33,930 nt of DNA from Burkholderiales bacterium (GCA_026400275.1 JAPLPK010000043.1:1-33930), one strand, 5' to 3'; positions 8,397-18,700 are shown, numbered from the stretch's first letter. Notes: a model not told the origin generated them from the letters alone. Translations and numbers: made by a program.

Positions 8397-9452
8397 TCAG
8401 GCGGTGGCCTGGGACTTCAGGTGGCCGAAGCTATTGGGCTTCAGTGCACCTTCGGGCAAGGAGATTTCACCGGCCTCTACCTTGCGTTTGAGGTAGGTGT
8501 AGGTTTGCTGGGCTTGCGAATACATGTGGTCACCGATCGACAACTCGCTGTAGCTGGTGCTCGCAGATGCACGGGCAAACTGCGGCAGCGGCCGGATGCG
8601 CGTGTGGTAGTCGCAGGCAAAGAACAGCGGGAAGGAATAACGCTCGTGCTGCACCTTGCGCACGCGGTGCGAGGTGGCGGGAAACGCGCCGGCAGTCATC
8701 ACCTCCAGCATGTCACCGATGTTGATCACAAAGGCCTCTTCACCTGCCTCGGAATATGGCGGCGCATCAACCCAGACGCCCTGGTCGTTCATCACCTCGA
8801 GGCCGGGCTGGTCGGCCAGCAGTAGGGTGAAGCACTCGTAATCGGTATGCGCACCAATGCCGGGCGCATCCACCGCCTCGGTGTCCACGGGGTAGTGGAT
8901 CAGGCGCAGCTTGGACGGCGGGCAGGTCACCATAGCCTCAAAGAAGTCTTCCGGCTGGCCCAGCGACAAGGCAAAGCCGCGGAACAGCTGGCGCCCCAGT
9001 GCAAATACCGCTGCGTAGTAGCTGGCCACTGCGGCCTTGAAGCCGGGCAGATCAGGCCATTTGTTGTTGCCGATCAACGGCGTGCCGGCCAGCACCAGCG
9101 GGTGATCGTCTGGTGCTTCAAAACCGATGTCGAAGGCCTCTTTGTGGTCGGGCCGGCCTTTGGAATACACCTCTTCGCCTTCTGGCACATAGCCTTTGTG
9201 CCCCCAGGATTCGCCGATGTAGTAGCGCATCTTCCATTCCATCTGCTGGGCGAACAGCACGCGGCTGGCCTCGCGCAGGCCGGCGATCAGCTTGGCATCG
9301 ATGCCGTGGCCGACGATATAGAAAAAGCCTACGTCGCGCGCCGCCTGGCCCAGGGCATCGGCCACTGTCTGGCGCTGTGCCAGGCTGTCGCTGTAGAGGC
9401 CGCTGATATTGATCACGGGCAAGGCCGTGAAATTACGTTGTCCGGGTTGCAT
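8397..9452 (-). CDS. Isopenicillin N synthase-like Fe(II)/2-oxoglutarate dioxygenase
   Basis: A 351-residue cytoplasmic non-heme iron oxygenase. The DIOX_N domain (about 11-120) carries [14 protein letters not shown]. The double-stranded beta-helix domain carries iron ligands H202 and D204 ([13 protein letters not shown]) and H262 (ATSHRV). The 2-oxoglutarate-binding pair R271-x-S273 is in [12 protein letters not shown] 9452 is preferred over the longer frame to 9554: it lies 2 bases after the stop of the isomerase gene and has an AGGA site. Relatives hydroxylate amino acids, plant hormones or guanidino compounds. With an agmatinase-family enzyme in the same operon, hydroxylation of a guanidino or amino compound is a reasonable inference, but the substrate is not shown. 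Confidence 0.9.
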   Translation of the reverse strand: MQPGQRNFTALPVINISGLYSDSLAQRQTVADALGQAARDVGFFYIVGHGIDAKLIAGLREASRVLFAQQMEWKMRYYIGESWGHKGYVPEGEEVYSKGRPDHKEAFDIGFEAPDDHPLVLAGTPLIGNNKWPDLPGFKAAVASYYAAVFALGRQLFRGFALSLGQPEDFFEAMVTCPPSKLRLIHYPVDTEAVDAPGIGAHTDYECFTLLLADQPGLEVMNDQGVWVDAPPYSEAGEEAFVINIGDMLEVMTAGAFPATSHRVRKVQHERYSFPLFFACDYHTRIRPLPQFARASASTSYSELSIGDHMYSQAQQTYTYLKRKVEAGEISLPEGALKPNSFGHLKSQATA

Positions 9453-9454
9453 GC

Positions 9455-10330
9455 TCAGAGTCCTGCCGTGGTGTGGGTTGGAGAGATGTTGGTTTGCGAC
9501 CAGCGCTGGAAATGGTGCCGCTCCTCCAGCGCCATCCAGCGGTTGACCGACCACAGGTCGGCCACCGGGCTGCGCGTGTAGGGGAGCAGATGCATATAGC
9601 CGTCCGGGCCAAACTCGGGGGTCAGCGTGGCCGTGGTGTAACCCTGGGCACGCTGCGCCGCCCAGATGGATTCCCAGAAGCGCTGATGGAAGGCCAGCTC
9701 GGGCGCGTACTCAGGAGCCGCCGGGTCGGGCACCTGCGGACCCTGGGCGTAGGCCACGCGGGCCTGGATGTGGTGCACGCGGTCGATGAAGGGCTGGAAG
9801 TCGTCCAGCGGGTCGTCCAGCAGGCGCTCGCACACCACCACCCAGTGGCTGATGTCGGCGGTGTAGCGCAGTGCGGGCAGCTGGCGAACAATGTCCAGCG
9901 TGACCCAGGGGGTGTAAAGCGAGCTGGCACGGTGCGTCTCGAAGGTGCAGGCTATGCCTGCTGCGTCGGCCAGCGCCTGGGCCCGGCCCAGAAAGTCCAC
10001 CTGCGCCGCCAAGGGCCAGCGATCGTTACCGGCCAGCAGGTTCACGAACCGGGGTGCGATGTCTGCCGCCGCATCGAAAGCGCGGGCCAGGTGCTGCAAA
10101 TGCACCTCGGGGCCGTCCTGCTGGCGCGGGATCACATCAGCGCCGGTGAACACGGTGGCAATGTAGTCCAGCGCCTCGGCGCGAAGGGTATCGCGCAGCA
10201 CACGCCGAGCCGATGTATCCAGGGGCAGGCGGGCTTCCAGGCCCGTGCAGCCGGCTTCGCGCAGCTGGGCCACGCAGGCTGCCATATCGGTGGTTGCGCC
10301 CCAGGTGGAGCGGAATATCTTGAGTTCCAT
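9455..10330 (-). CDS. Sugar phosphate isomerase/epimerase-family TIM-barrel protein
   Basis: A 291-residue cytoplasmic xylose-isomerase-like (AP-endonuclease 2 superfamily) barrel. Segments supporting this are [11 protein letters not shown] at strand 1, [12 protein letters not shown] at strand 2, [29 protein letters not shown] (Glu and His of the metal site), [18 protein letters not shown] (Asp and His) and [19 protein letters not shown] (His). These acidic and histidine residues fit a divalent-metal site. It sits 16 bases after the agmatinase gene and 2 bases before the dioxygenase start, so it belongs to the same operon. Family members act on sugars, inositols, hydroxypyruvate or unknown substrates; its own is not known. 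Confidence 0.82.
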   Translation of the reverse strand: MELKIFRSTWGATTDMAACVAQLREAGCTGLEARLPLDTSARRVLRDTLRAEALDYIATVFTGADVIPRQQDGPEVHLQHLARAFDAAADIAPRFVNLLAGNDRWPLAAQVDFLGRAQALADAAGIACTFETHRASSLYTPWVTLDIVRQLPALRYTADISHWVVVCERLLDDPLDDFQPFIDRVHHIQARVAYAQGPQVPDPAAPEYAPELAFHQRFWESIWAAQRAQGYTTATLTPEFGPDGYMHLLPYTRSPVADLWSVNRWMALEERHHFQRWSQTNISPTHTTAGL

Positions 10331-10346
10331 CGCCTTGTTCTCTGTC

Positions 10347-11297
10347 TCAGCGGTACGCCACGCCGGGCAGCACGCATAGCATTTCGTAAAGCAAGTTCGC
10401 GGCCAGCTGCGAGGTGTTCCCGCTCAGGTCGTAGGGCGGCGACACTTCCACCAGGTCTCCCCCAACCAGATTCAGGCCCTTGCAGCCGCGCACAATTTCC
10501 AGCGCCTGGATGGCGGTGAGGCCGCCGACCTCGGGGGTGCCGGTGCCCGGCGCCCAGGCGGGGTCAATGCCGTCAATGTCAAAGCTGAGATACACCGGGC
10601 CGCTGCCCAGCTGGGTACGCACCTCGGACATCAGCGGTGCCAGCGACTGGTACCAGCACTGCTCGGCCTGCACCAGGCGAAAGCCCTGGTCCACGCCCCA
10701 CTGGAAGTCGCCGCTGGAATAGCCCTGAGCACGCTGGCCGATCTGCACCACGCGCTTGCAGTCCAGCAGGCCCTCCTCCACCGCGCGGCGGAAGGTGGTG
10801 CCGTGGGCGATCTTCTCGCCAAACATGTCGTCATTGGTGTCGGTATGCGCGTCCACATGCACCAGGCCCACCGGGCCGTGCTTGCGCACAATGGCCCGCA
10901 GTATGGGCAGGGTGATGGTGTGGTCGCCGCCCAGCGTCAGCGGGATCACCGGGTGCTGCAACAGCTGGTCGTAGCTTTCCTCGATGATGCGCACCGACTC
11001 CAGCAGGTTGTAGGTATTGATGGCCACGTCGCCAATGTCCGCGACCGACAGCGAGTCGAACGGCGCCGCCCCGGTCGCCATGTTGTAGGGCCGGATCATC
11101 ACCGACTCGGCGCGAATCTGGCGCGGCCCGAAGCGGGTGCCGGCACGCAGCGAGGTGCCGATGTCCAGCGGCACGCCGATGAATGCAGCGTCCAGGCCGG
11201 CGGCGCTGTCCATGGCGGGCAGGCGCATCATGGTGGAGCGACCGGCAAATCGCGGCATCTCGTTGCCGCCCTGGGGTTGGTGAAGAACTTTGGACAT
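10347..11297 (-). CDS. Agmatinase-family ureohydrolase
   Basis: A 316-residue cytoplasmic Mn-type hydrolase that splits urea from a guanidino compound. The binuclear metal ligands are all visible: H126 (LGGDHTITL), D149, H151 and D153 (VHVDAHTDT), and D240 and D242 (SFDIDGIDPAWAPGTGTPEVGGL). The motif HGTTFRRAVEEG (about 166-176) is typical of the agmatinase branch. Guanidinobutyrase, guanidinopropionase and guanidine hydrolase share this fold, and sequence alone does not separate them. It is the first gene of the minus-strand catabolic operon and is divergent from a LysR gene 122 bases away. ATG 11297 matches the long N terminus (GGNEMPRFAGRSTMMRLP) common to this group. Confidence 0.92.
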   Translation of the reverse strand: MSKVLHQPQGGNEMPRFAGRSTMMRLPAMDSAAGLDAAFIGVPLDIGTSLRAGTRFGPRQIRAESVMIRPYNMATGAAPFDSLSVADIGDVAINTYNLLESVRIIEESYDQLLQHPVIPLTLGGDHTITLPILRAIVRKHGPVGLVHVDAHTDTNDDMFGEKIAHGTTFRRAVEEGLLDCKRVVQIGQRAQGYSSGDFQWGVDQGFRLVQAEQCWYQSLAPLMSEVRTQLGSGPVYLSFDIDGIDPAWAPGTGTPEVGGLTAIQALEIVRGCKGLNLVGGDLVEVSPPYDLSGNTSQLAANLLYEMLCVLPGVAYR

Positions 11298-11419
11298 CTC
11301 GCGGGGACCTTTGGAACTGGAAGCCAGAAACTGGGTTGAACTTTAGCCAGCCGTGGTTATGAAAAAATAGTAGAAAACAAATAATCACTTCTGAAATTTC
11401 ACAACTAACCAGGCACCGC
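11298..11419. promoter_or_regulatory. Divergent promoter region, agmatinase operon / LysR gene
   Basis: A 122-base A+T-rich gap between divergent genes, the usual site for a LysR regulator to control itself and its target operon. It contains the perfect palindrome TGAAATTTCA (11392-11401), 19 bases before the LysR start and well placed for autoregulation. No convincing -35/-10 pair and no guanidine-riboswitch-like structure was recognised. Confidence 0.5.
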
Positions 11420-12322
11420 ATGGCAACACTCCCTGGCACCGATTTCAAGCTGCTGCGCATCTTTGCCAGCGTGGCGCGCAACCAGGGCTTTGCCCGCGCG
11501 CAGCAAGAGCTGAACCTGACCACCTCGGCCATCAGCACCTATATGACCCAGCTGGAGGCCCAGGTGGGCTTCAGCCTGTGCCGGCGCGGGCGCGGTGGCT
11601 TTGCACTGACACCCAAGGGCGAACTGCTGCTATCCGAAACCCTGCGCCTGTTTGGCGAGCTGGAAGGTTTTGAGCGCTACGCCATGGCGCTCAAGGGCGA
11701 CCTGGGCGGTACGCTGAAGATTGGCGTGATCGACACCACGGTGACCGACCCCGCCCTGCCGCTGGCCACGGCCATCGGCGTGTTCTCCGGCAAGTACCCC
11801 GGCATGCACCTGAGCCTGCTGATACGCAGCCCCTACGAGCTGCAAAAAGGCCTGCTGGAGAACGAGCTGGACATGGCGGTGGGCTTCTTCCCCGCCAAGG
11901 CCAATGGCCTGATCTACCACCCGCTGTACCGCGAACAGCAGTGGCTGTACTGCAGCGACCGCCACCCCTGCTTCCACCAGCGGGCGGTGAAGCCGGCCTT
12001 TGTGTCCGAACTGAACGTGGTCAGCCGCAGCTACTGGAGCCAGACCGAGCTGGGCCGCCATGGCTTCAAACGCAGCGTGGCCACGGTGGAAAGCATGGAG
12101 GCGCAACTGATACTGATCTTGTCGGGTGGCTACATCGGCTACCTGCCTGAGCACTACGCCCAGTCCTGGGTGGAGCAAGGGCGGCTAAAGGTACTGCTGC
12201 CTGCCGAGTTCGGCTACCAGTCGCAGTTTTCGCTGGTGTACCGGCGTGGCCGCAGCCGTGAACTGCCACTGCAAGCCATGCGCGAGCTGCTGCAGCCGGG
12301 TAAGCGCGTGGCCAAGGCCTGA
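11420..12322 (+). CDS. LysR-family transcriptional regulator (agmatinase-operon side)
   Basis: A 300-residue DNA-binding protein. The N-terminal winged helix-turn-helix (about 5-65) reads FKLLRIFASVARNQGFARAQQELNLTTSAISTYMTQLEAQVGFSLCRR, shown here only in outline. The effector-binding domain (about 90-290) starts at GTLKIGVIDTTVTDPALPL. It is divergent from the agmatinase gene and is the likely regulator of the seven-gene minus-strand set, probably responding to the imported compound or a product. It ends 77 bases before a convergent second LysR gene, with repeat copy B between them. The family is certain; ligand and targets are inferred. Confidence 0.93.
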   Translation: MATLPGTDFKLLRIFASVARNQGFARAQQELNLTTSAISTYMTQLEAQVGFSLCRRGRGGFALTPKGELLLSETLRLFGELEGFERYAMALKGDLGGTLKIGVIDTTVTDPALPLATAIGVFSGKYPGMHLSLLIRSPYELQKGLLENELDMAVGFFPAKANGLIYHPLYREQQWLYCSDRHPCFHQRAVKPAFVSELNVVSRSYWSQTELGRHGFKRSVATVESMEAQLILILSGGYIGYLPEHYAQSWVEQGRLKVLLPAEFGYQSQFSLVYRRGRSRELPLQAMRELLQPGKRVAKA

Positions 12323-12328
12323 GGCCAC

Positions 12329-12378
12329 GCTATTTATTTCATAGCTACCTGCGCAGATAAATCCTGCGCCAGCGAGCT
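12329..12378 (-). repeat. Intergenic palindromic repeat, copy B (inverse orientation)
   Basis: Between two convergent LysR genes. GCTAT-ttatttc-ATAGC (12329-12345) leads into a hairpin made by AGCTacCTGCGCAG (12343-12356) and CTGCGCCAGCGAGCT (12364-12378). The order is the mirror image of copies A, C and D. From its place it could also act as a two-way terminator. Confidence 0.62.
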
Positions 12379-12398
12379 AAAAGGCTTGAAACTTCCGG

Positions 12399-13310
12399 CT
12401 AGCGCAGATACGGGTTCTGGCTGAACAGCTCGGCCGCCCAATCCACAAACGAACGTACCTTGGCACTCAGATGGCGGTTCGGCGGGTAGACCACATAGAC
12501 CGGAATCGGCGGTACTTCCCAATCGGGTAAAACCTGCACCAGCGTGCCGTCCGCCAGGTGTGGTGCAGCCATGAAGGTCACCATCTGCGAAACGCCCAAG
12601 CCGGCCAGCGCCGCTGCCAGATAGGCGTTGCTCTCATTCACCGCGATGCGGTGGCTGCTGTCCAGCGCCAGCTGCACCCCGTCTTTGACAAACTCATTCG
12701 GCATCAGGCGGCCAGTGCGTGGCGAGAAAAAGTTGACCATGCGGTGGCCATCCTGCTCCAGCTCCTGCGGAGTCTGCGGCGCGCCGTAGCGGCGCAGGTA
12801 GTCGGGCGAAACCACCGTCACAAACGGCAGATTGCCAATACGCCGAGCCACCAGCGACTGGTCTTGCAGCTCGCCACCGCGTATCACGCAGTCCACGTTG
12901 TCGCCAATCAGGTCCACCGGCCGGTCGCTGACGCCCAGGTCCAGCTGGATGTCCGGGAAGCGCTCAAAAAAGGTAGACAAGGCCGGGATGATCAGCAGAT
13001 TGGCCACAGACGAGCCTACATCCACCCGCAAACGCCCCTGCGGGTTGGTTCGGGCATTGCCCATGCTGGCTTCCAGCTCGTCCAGATCGGCCAGCAGCCG
13101 GGAGGCACGCTCGTAGTAGGCGGCACCATCGGGTGTGACGGACACACGGCGCGTGGTGCGGTGCAGCAGCTTGACGCGCAGGCGCGACTCCAGATGCTGG
13201 ATGTGCTTGGTGACCGTGGCCTTGGGCAGTGCCAGCGAGTCGGCGGCCTTGGTAAAAGTGCCTGCCTCCACCACCCGGGCAAAGACACGCATGGTCAGTA
13301 TCTGGTCCAT
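12399..13310 (-). CDS. LysR-family transcriptional regulator (CrgA-like), efflux side
   Basis: A 303-residue regulator. The winged helix-turn-helix at 1-60 (MDQILTMRVFARVVEAGTF, then KAADSLALPKATVTKHIQ) and HRTTRRVSVTPDG are hallmarks of the CrgA/YafC-like LysR branch. The effector domain starts near residue 92 (GRLRVDVGSSVANLLIIPAL). ATG 13310 has an AAGGA site 5-6 bases upstream. The gene is divergent from the alpha/beta-hydrolase homologue and the RND efflux operon across a 178-base gap. That suggests it controls them, often in response to a toxic or aromatic compound. No operator was assigned in the gap. Confidence 0.92.
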   Translation of the reverse strand: MDQILTMRVFARVVEAGTFTKAADSLALPKATVTKHIQHLESRLRVKLLHRTTRRVSVTPDGAAYYERASRLLADLDELEASMGNARTNPQGRLRVDVGSSVANLLIIPALSTFFERFPDIQLDLGVSDRPVDLIGDNVDCVIRGGELQDQSLVARRIGNLPFVTVVSPDYLRRYGAPQTPQELEQDGHRMVNFFSPRTGRLMPNEFVKDGVQLALDSSHRIAVNESNAYLAAALAGLGVSQMVTFMAAPHLADGTLVQVLPDWEVPPIPVYVVYPPNRHLSAKVRSFVDWAAELFSQNPYLR

Positions 13311-13488
13311 AGTCCTTTCTTGCTCTGGCTGGGTGCCGGAGCGCAGCGCATCTTCGCACGGTAAAGATGGTCTATTGTTGCTGGATTAGAAACAGAGAAC
13401 TTGCCAAACTACGTCTTTATGCAATAAGCCATGCGCACTACATTACTTCACATTCCCGCACTACCTGCGACTAACTAAACACACCACC

Positions 13489-14358
13489 ATGGTCCCCCGT
13501 CCTGCCAACCCTCGGCCCGCACAGCCCACCGAAAGCGACGCCTGCATCGCGCTGCCGCAGCGGCCTGCGGTGGATGTGCGCATGTACGGCAAGCGCGTAC
13601 CCGGGGGCGCCGCACCGCTGGTGCTGCACTTCCATGGCGGCGCGTTTGTGGCGGGCGGCCTGGACAACGGCGCCACGGTGGCCCGGCTGCTGGCCAGCGC
13701 CGGGGCGGTAGTGGTCTCCCTGGCCTACCCACTGGCGCCCGCCAGCCCGTTTCCACAGGGTGTAGAGGTGGGCTACGACACGCTGGAATGGGTCTACAAA
13801 CACCGCGTGAAACTGGCCGGCCAAGGCGCCCGCCTGTTCCTGGCCGGTGAAGAAGCCGGTGGCAACCTGGCCGCCGCCGTAGCCATGGTGGCACGCGACC
13901 GCGCCCACCCGCCGCTGGCCGGGCAAATCTTGCTGTCGCCCATGCTCGACCCCTGCGTGGGCACGGCGTCGCTTCGCGCCAGCACCGGTGTCGCCACCGG
14001 CTGCAAATGGGCCGACGGCTGGCAGCAGTACCTGCGCTGCCCGATGGACGCCGAACACCCCTACGCCGTACCCGGCGTGGCCCGCCGCCTGGCCGACCTG
14101 CCACCCACCCTGGTGCTCAGCGGCAACGACGACCCCATGCGCGACGAAGCCCGCGCCTACGCGGAACGGCTGAGCGGTGCTGGCATTGCTGCCACCTTCA
14201 ACCTGGTGACAAATGCCAAGGGCTGGCCCGATGCCTTGTACACCCCGCTGACCGCTGAATGCCCTTGCGCAGCAGACCTGCAGCAACAGTTCCGCGCCTT
14301 CTTTGAAGCCACGCTGCCTCGCCAGAAAGCCAGCGCCGACCAGCCCAAAAGCTGTTGA
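13489..14358 (+). CDS. Alpha/beta-hydrolase (HSL-like) homologue lacking the catalytic serine
   Basis: A 289-residue cytoplasmic protein of the hormone-sensitive-lipase/arylacetamide-deacetylase group. The oxyanion-hole motif HGG is intact at 49-51 (VLHFHGGAFVAGG), as is the acid-residue region LVLSGNDDPMRDEA (about 208-221). The nucleophile motif, normally GDSAGG, reads GEEAGG at 120-125, so Ser is replaced by Glu122. The place where the catalytic His normally lies reads NAKGWPDAL, with no His. Ordinary esterase activity is therefore unlikely; it may bind a ligand or have another chemistry. It is first in the plus-strand run leading to the RND efflux genes (111-base gap) and divergent from a LysR gene. 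No ribosome-binding site is clear before ATG 13489. Confidence 0.85.
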   Translation: MVPRPANPRPAQPTESDACIALPQRPAVDVRMYGKRVPGGAAPLVLHFHGGAFVAGGLDNGATVARLLASAGAVVVSLAYPLAPASPFPQGVEVGYDTLEWVYKHRVKLAGQGARLFLAGEEAGGNLAAAVAMVARDRAHPPLAGQILLSPMLDPCVGTASLRASTGVATGCKWADGWQQYLRCPMDAEHPYAVPGVARRLADLPPTLVLSGNDDPMRDEARAYAERLSGAGIAATFNLVTNAKGWPDALYTPLTAECPCAADLQQQFRAFFEATLPRQKASADQPKSC

Positions 14359-14469
14359 CGCCGCTGCACTAAACCACCCTGCTTTCTAGCCCCCTTTTTC
14401 CCGGCCCTGTGGGTCCGGGCGGGCCGCCGCATGGCCCATCGCTTTTTCCATCCTCTCTGAAAGACACTT

Positions 14470-15705
14470 ATGAGCTCCAAAACCGCCTTCCCCCTGCGCA
14501 GCACACTGTGGACTGCCGCCGTCTCCGTGACCGCTGTGGCAGCGGCCGCCGCCATCGTCTTCGGCCTGCAAAGCACCCCGGCCGAAGCCGGCCTGTCACC
14601 AGCAGCGCCACAGGCTATTCCGGTCTCGGTCGCCACAGTGACCGAGAGCCAGGTCAACGCCTGGAGCGAGTTCTCGGGCCGGTTGGAGGCGGTGCAGCGG
14701 GTAGACATCCGCTCCCGTGTGGCTGGCGCCGTGCAGTCCGTGCATTTCCGCGAAGGCGCGCTGGTGAAACAGGGCGATCTGCTGTTCACCATCGACCCCG
14801 CCCCCTATGCCGCCGAGGTGGATCGCAGCGATGCCCAGCTGGCCGCCGCCCAGGCCCGCGTGTCGCAGGCCAACAGCGAATTCGAACGCTCCAAACGCCT
14901 GTGGGACGAGCACGCCATCGCCCAGCGCGAGCTGGACGAGCGCGGCAACAGCTTGCGTGAAGCCCAGGCCAATCTGCGCGCAGCCCAGGCCGGCCTGCAA
15001 ACCACCCGCCTGAACCTGGACTACACCCAGGTGCGCGCACCGGTGTCGGGCCGCGTCGGCAAGCTGGAAGTGACCGTGGGCAACCTGGTGGCTGCAGGCC
15101 CCGGCGCACAAGTGCTGACCACGCTGGTTTCCATCAGCCCCATCTACGCCAGCTTTGACGCCGATGAAAGCGTGATTGCACGCGCGCTGAAAGACCTGAA
15201 CGGCGCAGATGGCACACGCGGCACGCGCGGCATAGACAGCATCCCGGTGCAAATGGGCACGGCCGCCACCAGCGACACGCCCTTCACCGGCAAGCTGCAA
15301 CTGGTGGACAACCAGGTGGACGCCAAGAGCGGTACCGTGCGCACCCGCGCCGTTTTCGACAACAAGGACGGCAGCCTGATGCCCGGCCAGTTCGCCCGCG
15401 TGCGCATGGGCCAGACCCAGACTGAGACCGCGCTGCTGGTGAACGAGCGTGCCGTGGGCACCGACCAGGACAAGAAATTTGTGATGGTGGTCGGCAAAGA
15501 CAACACCGTGGCCTACCGCGAGGTGACGCTGGGTGCATCGGTGAACGGCCTGCGTGTGGTCAGCAAGGGACTGGTCGCCGGTGAGAAGCTGGTCGTCAAC
15601 GGCCTGCAACGGGTGCGCCCCGGCGCGCTGATTGCGCCCCAACTGGTGCCGATGGACGGCAAGGCAGAAGCCCAAGCAAAAGCCGGGGCGGCAACCCAGT
15701 CCTGA
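14470..15705 (+). CDS. RND efflux periplasmic adaptor subunit (MexE-like)
   Basis: A 411-residue membrane-fusion protein linking the inner-membrane pump to the outer-membrane channel. A signal or anchor segment lies at about 12-40. The lipoyl/barrel-sandwich halves include SRVAGAVQSVHFREGALVKQ and YTQVRAPVSGRVGKLEVTVG and flank an alpha-helical hairpin at about 115-180 (QLAAAQARVSQANSEFERSK and following). The beta-barrel and membrane-proximal domains follow (LVDNQVDAKSGTVRTRAVF, GQFARVRMG). It is 24 bases upstream of the pump gene and part of a three-gene RND operon. The companion transporter resembles MexF, so this is probably a MexE-type adaptor. Confidence 0.94.
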   Translation: MSSKTAFPLRSTLWTAAVSVTAVAAAAAIVFGLQSTPAEAGLSPAAPQAIPVSVATVTESQVNAWSEFSGRLEAVQRVDIRSRVAGAVQSVHFREGALVKQGDLLFTIDPAPYAAEVDRSDAQLAAAQARVSQANSEFERSKRLWDEHAIAQRELDERGNSLREAQANLRAAQAGLQTTRLNLDYTQVRAPVSGRVGKLEVTVGNLVAAGPGAQVLTTLVSISPIYASFDADESVIARALKDLNGADGTRGTRGIDSIPVQMGTAATSDTPFTGKLQLVDNQVDAKSGTVRTRAVFDNKDGSLMPGQFARVRMGQTQTETALLVNERAVGTDQDKKFVMVVGKDNTVAYREVTLGASVNGLRVVSKGLVAGEKLVVNGLQRVRPGALIAPQLVPMDGKAEAQAKAGAATQS

Positions 15706-15729
15706 TTTGGACCTCACGAGAACAGACAA

Positions 15730-18700
15730 ATGAATCTATCCAAATTCTTTATTGACCGACCGATCTTCGCGGGCGTGCTGTCGCTGCTGATGCTGATCGC
15801 CGGCCTGATTGCGCTGCGCAGCCTGCCGATTTCGGAGTACCCCGAAGTCGCGCCTCCGTCCGTGGTGGTACGTGCCCAGTACCCGGGCGCCAACCCCAAG
15901 GTAATCGCCGAAACCGTGGCCACGCCGCTGGAAGAAAGCATCAACGGTGTGGAAGGCATGCTCTACATGGGCAGCCAGGCGACGACCGATGGCGTGATGA
16001 CGCTGACAGTCACCTTCAAGCTCGGCACCGACCCCGACAAGGCCCAGCAACTGGTGCAGAACCGCGTATCGCAAGCCGAGCCGCGCCTGCCAGAAGAAGT
16101 GCGCCGCCTGGGCGTAACCACGGTCAAGAGCGCACCCGACCTGACCATGGTGGTGCATCTGACTTCGCCCAACAAGCGCTACGACATGAACTACCTGCGC
16201 AACTACGCAGTGCTGAATGTGAAAGACCGGCTGGCACGCATCCAGGGTGTGGGCCAGGTGCAGATCTTCGGCGGTGGTGACTATTCCATGCGCGTCTGGC
16301 TGGACCCGCAAAAGGTGGCGCAACGCGGCCTGTCGGCCAGCGACGTGGTGGCCGCCATCCGTGGCCAAAACGTGCAAGCCGCTGCCGGTGTGGTGGGCGC
16401 ATCGCCCGGCCTGGCCGGTGTGGACATGCAGCTGTCGATCAACGCCCAAGGGCGCTTGCAAAGCGAGGAAGAGTTTGGCGACATCATCGTCAAGACCGGT
16501 GCCGACGGTGCCATCACCCGCCTGCGCGACATTGGCCGGCTGGAAATGGGTGCGGCCGACTATTCGCTGCGCTCGCTGCTGAACAACGACCCGGCCGTCG
16601 GCATGGGCGTGTTCCAGGCACCGGGTTCTAACGCGCTGGACATCTCGAGCAATGTGCGCAAGACCATGGACGAGCTGCAGAAGAACATGCCCGAGGGCGT
16701 GGAGTTCCGCATCGCCTACGACCCCACGCAGTTTGTGCGTGCATCCATTGAATCGGTGGTGCACACCCTGCTGGAAGCCGTGCTGCTGGTGGTGCTGGTG
16801 GTGATTCTGTTCCTGCAAACCTGGCGCGCTTCCATCATTCCGTTGCTGGCCGTGCCGGTGTCGGTGGTGGGTACGTTTGCCGTACTGCACATTCTGGGCT
16901 TCTCGATCAACGCCCTGAGCCTGTTCGGCCTGGTGCTGGCCATCGGCATCGTGGTGGACGACGCCATCGTGGTGGTGGAGAACGTGGAGCGCAATATCGA
17001 GGCCGGCCTGAGCCCGCGCGACGCCACCTACAAGGCCATGCGGGAAGTGTCCGGCCCCATCATCGCCATCGCCTTGGTGCTGGTGGCCGTGTTCGTGCCG
17101 CTGGCCTTCATCAGCGGCCTGACCGGCCAGTTCTACAAGCAGTTCGCGGTGACGATTGCCATCTCCACGGTGATCTCGGCCATCAACTCGTTGACTCTGT
17201 CGCCGGCCCTCGCAGCCCTGCTGCTACGCGGCCACGACGCGCCCAAGGATGCATTGACCCGCGGCATGGACAAGGCCCTGGGCTGGTTGTTCCGCGGCTT
17301 CAACCGCTTCTTCCACCGGGGCTCGGAAGCCTATAGCGGCGGCGTAAAGCGCGTCATCGGCCGCAAGGCCCTGATGATGGTGATGTACCTGGTGCTGATC
17401 GCCGTGACCTTCGGCCTGTTCAAGGCCGTGCCCAGCGGCTTTGTGCCGGCGCAGGACAAGCAGTACCTGATCGGCTTCGCGCAGCTGCCCGACGGCGCCA
17501 CGCTGGACCGCACCGAAGACGTGATCAAGCGCATGGGCGAGATCGTCAAGAAGAACCCGAACGTGGAAGACGCGATTGCCTTCCCCGGCCTGTCGATCAA
17601 CGGCTTCACCAACAGCTCGAACTCGGGCATCGTGTTCGCCACGCTCAAGCCATTTGAGGAACGCAAACGCGCCGACCAGAGCGGCGGTGCGGTCGCGGGC
17701 CAACTGAACCAGGCTTTCGGCAGCATCCAGGACGCCTTCATCGTGATGTTCCCGCCGCCCCCCGTGTCGGGCCTGGGCACCACCGGCGGCTTCAAGCTGC
17801 AGCTGGAGGACCGTGGTGGCCTGGGTTATGACGAAATGGACAAGGCCGTGAAAGCGTTCATGGCCAAGGCCTACCAGACGCCTGAACTGGCCGGCATGTT
17901 CACCAGCTGGCAGGTCAACGTGCCGCAGCTGTATGCCGACATCGACCGCACCAAGGCCCGCCAGCTGGGTGTGCCGGTGACCGACATCTTCGACACCATG
18001 CAGATCTACCTGGGTAGCCTGTACGCCAACGACTTCAACAAGTTTGGCCGCACATACACCGTGCGGGTACAGGCCGATGCGCCCTACCGCGCACGGGCCG
18101 AGGATGTGGGCCTGCTGAAGGTGCGCTCGACCACCGGCGAAATGGTGCCGCTTTCGGCCCTGATGAAGGTCAATTCGAGCTTCGGCCCCGAACGCGCCAT
18201 GCGCTACAACGGCTACCTGGCGGCCGACATCAACGGTGGACCAGCCCCCGGATTTTCATCTGGCCAGGCGCAGGATGCCATCAACCGCATCGCCGCCGAG
18301 ACCCTGCCCAAGGGCGTGGGCTACGAGTGGACCGAGCTGACCTACCAAGAGATTCTGGCCGGCAATTCCGCGCTGCTGGTGTTCCCGCTGGCCATCTTGC
18401 TGGTGTTCCTGGTGCTAGCCGCGCAGTATGAAAGCCTGACGCTGCCGCTGGCCATCATCCTGATCGTGCCCATGGGCATCCTGGCCGCGATGACCGGCGT
18501 GTGGATACACGGTGGGGACAACAATGTGTTCACCCAGATCGGGCTGATCGTGCTGGTGGGGCTGAGCGCCAAGAACGCCATCCTGATCGTCGAATTCGCC
18601 CGCGAACTGGAGTTTGAAGGCCGCACGCCGGTGCAGGCCGCCATCGAAGCCAGCCGCCTGCGCTTGCGCCCCATTCTGATGACCTCGCTGGCCTTCATCA

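Noticed and set aside
11298..11419. Guanidine riboswitch upstream of the agmatinase gene
   Set aside because: No conserved paired ACGR-type loops or long leader structure could be found in the 122-base gap.
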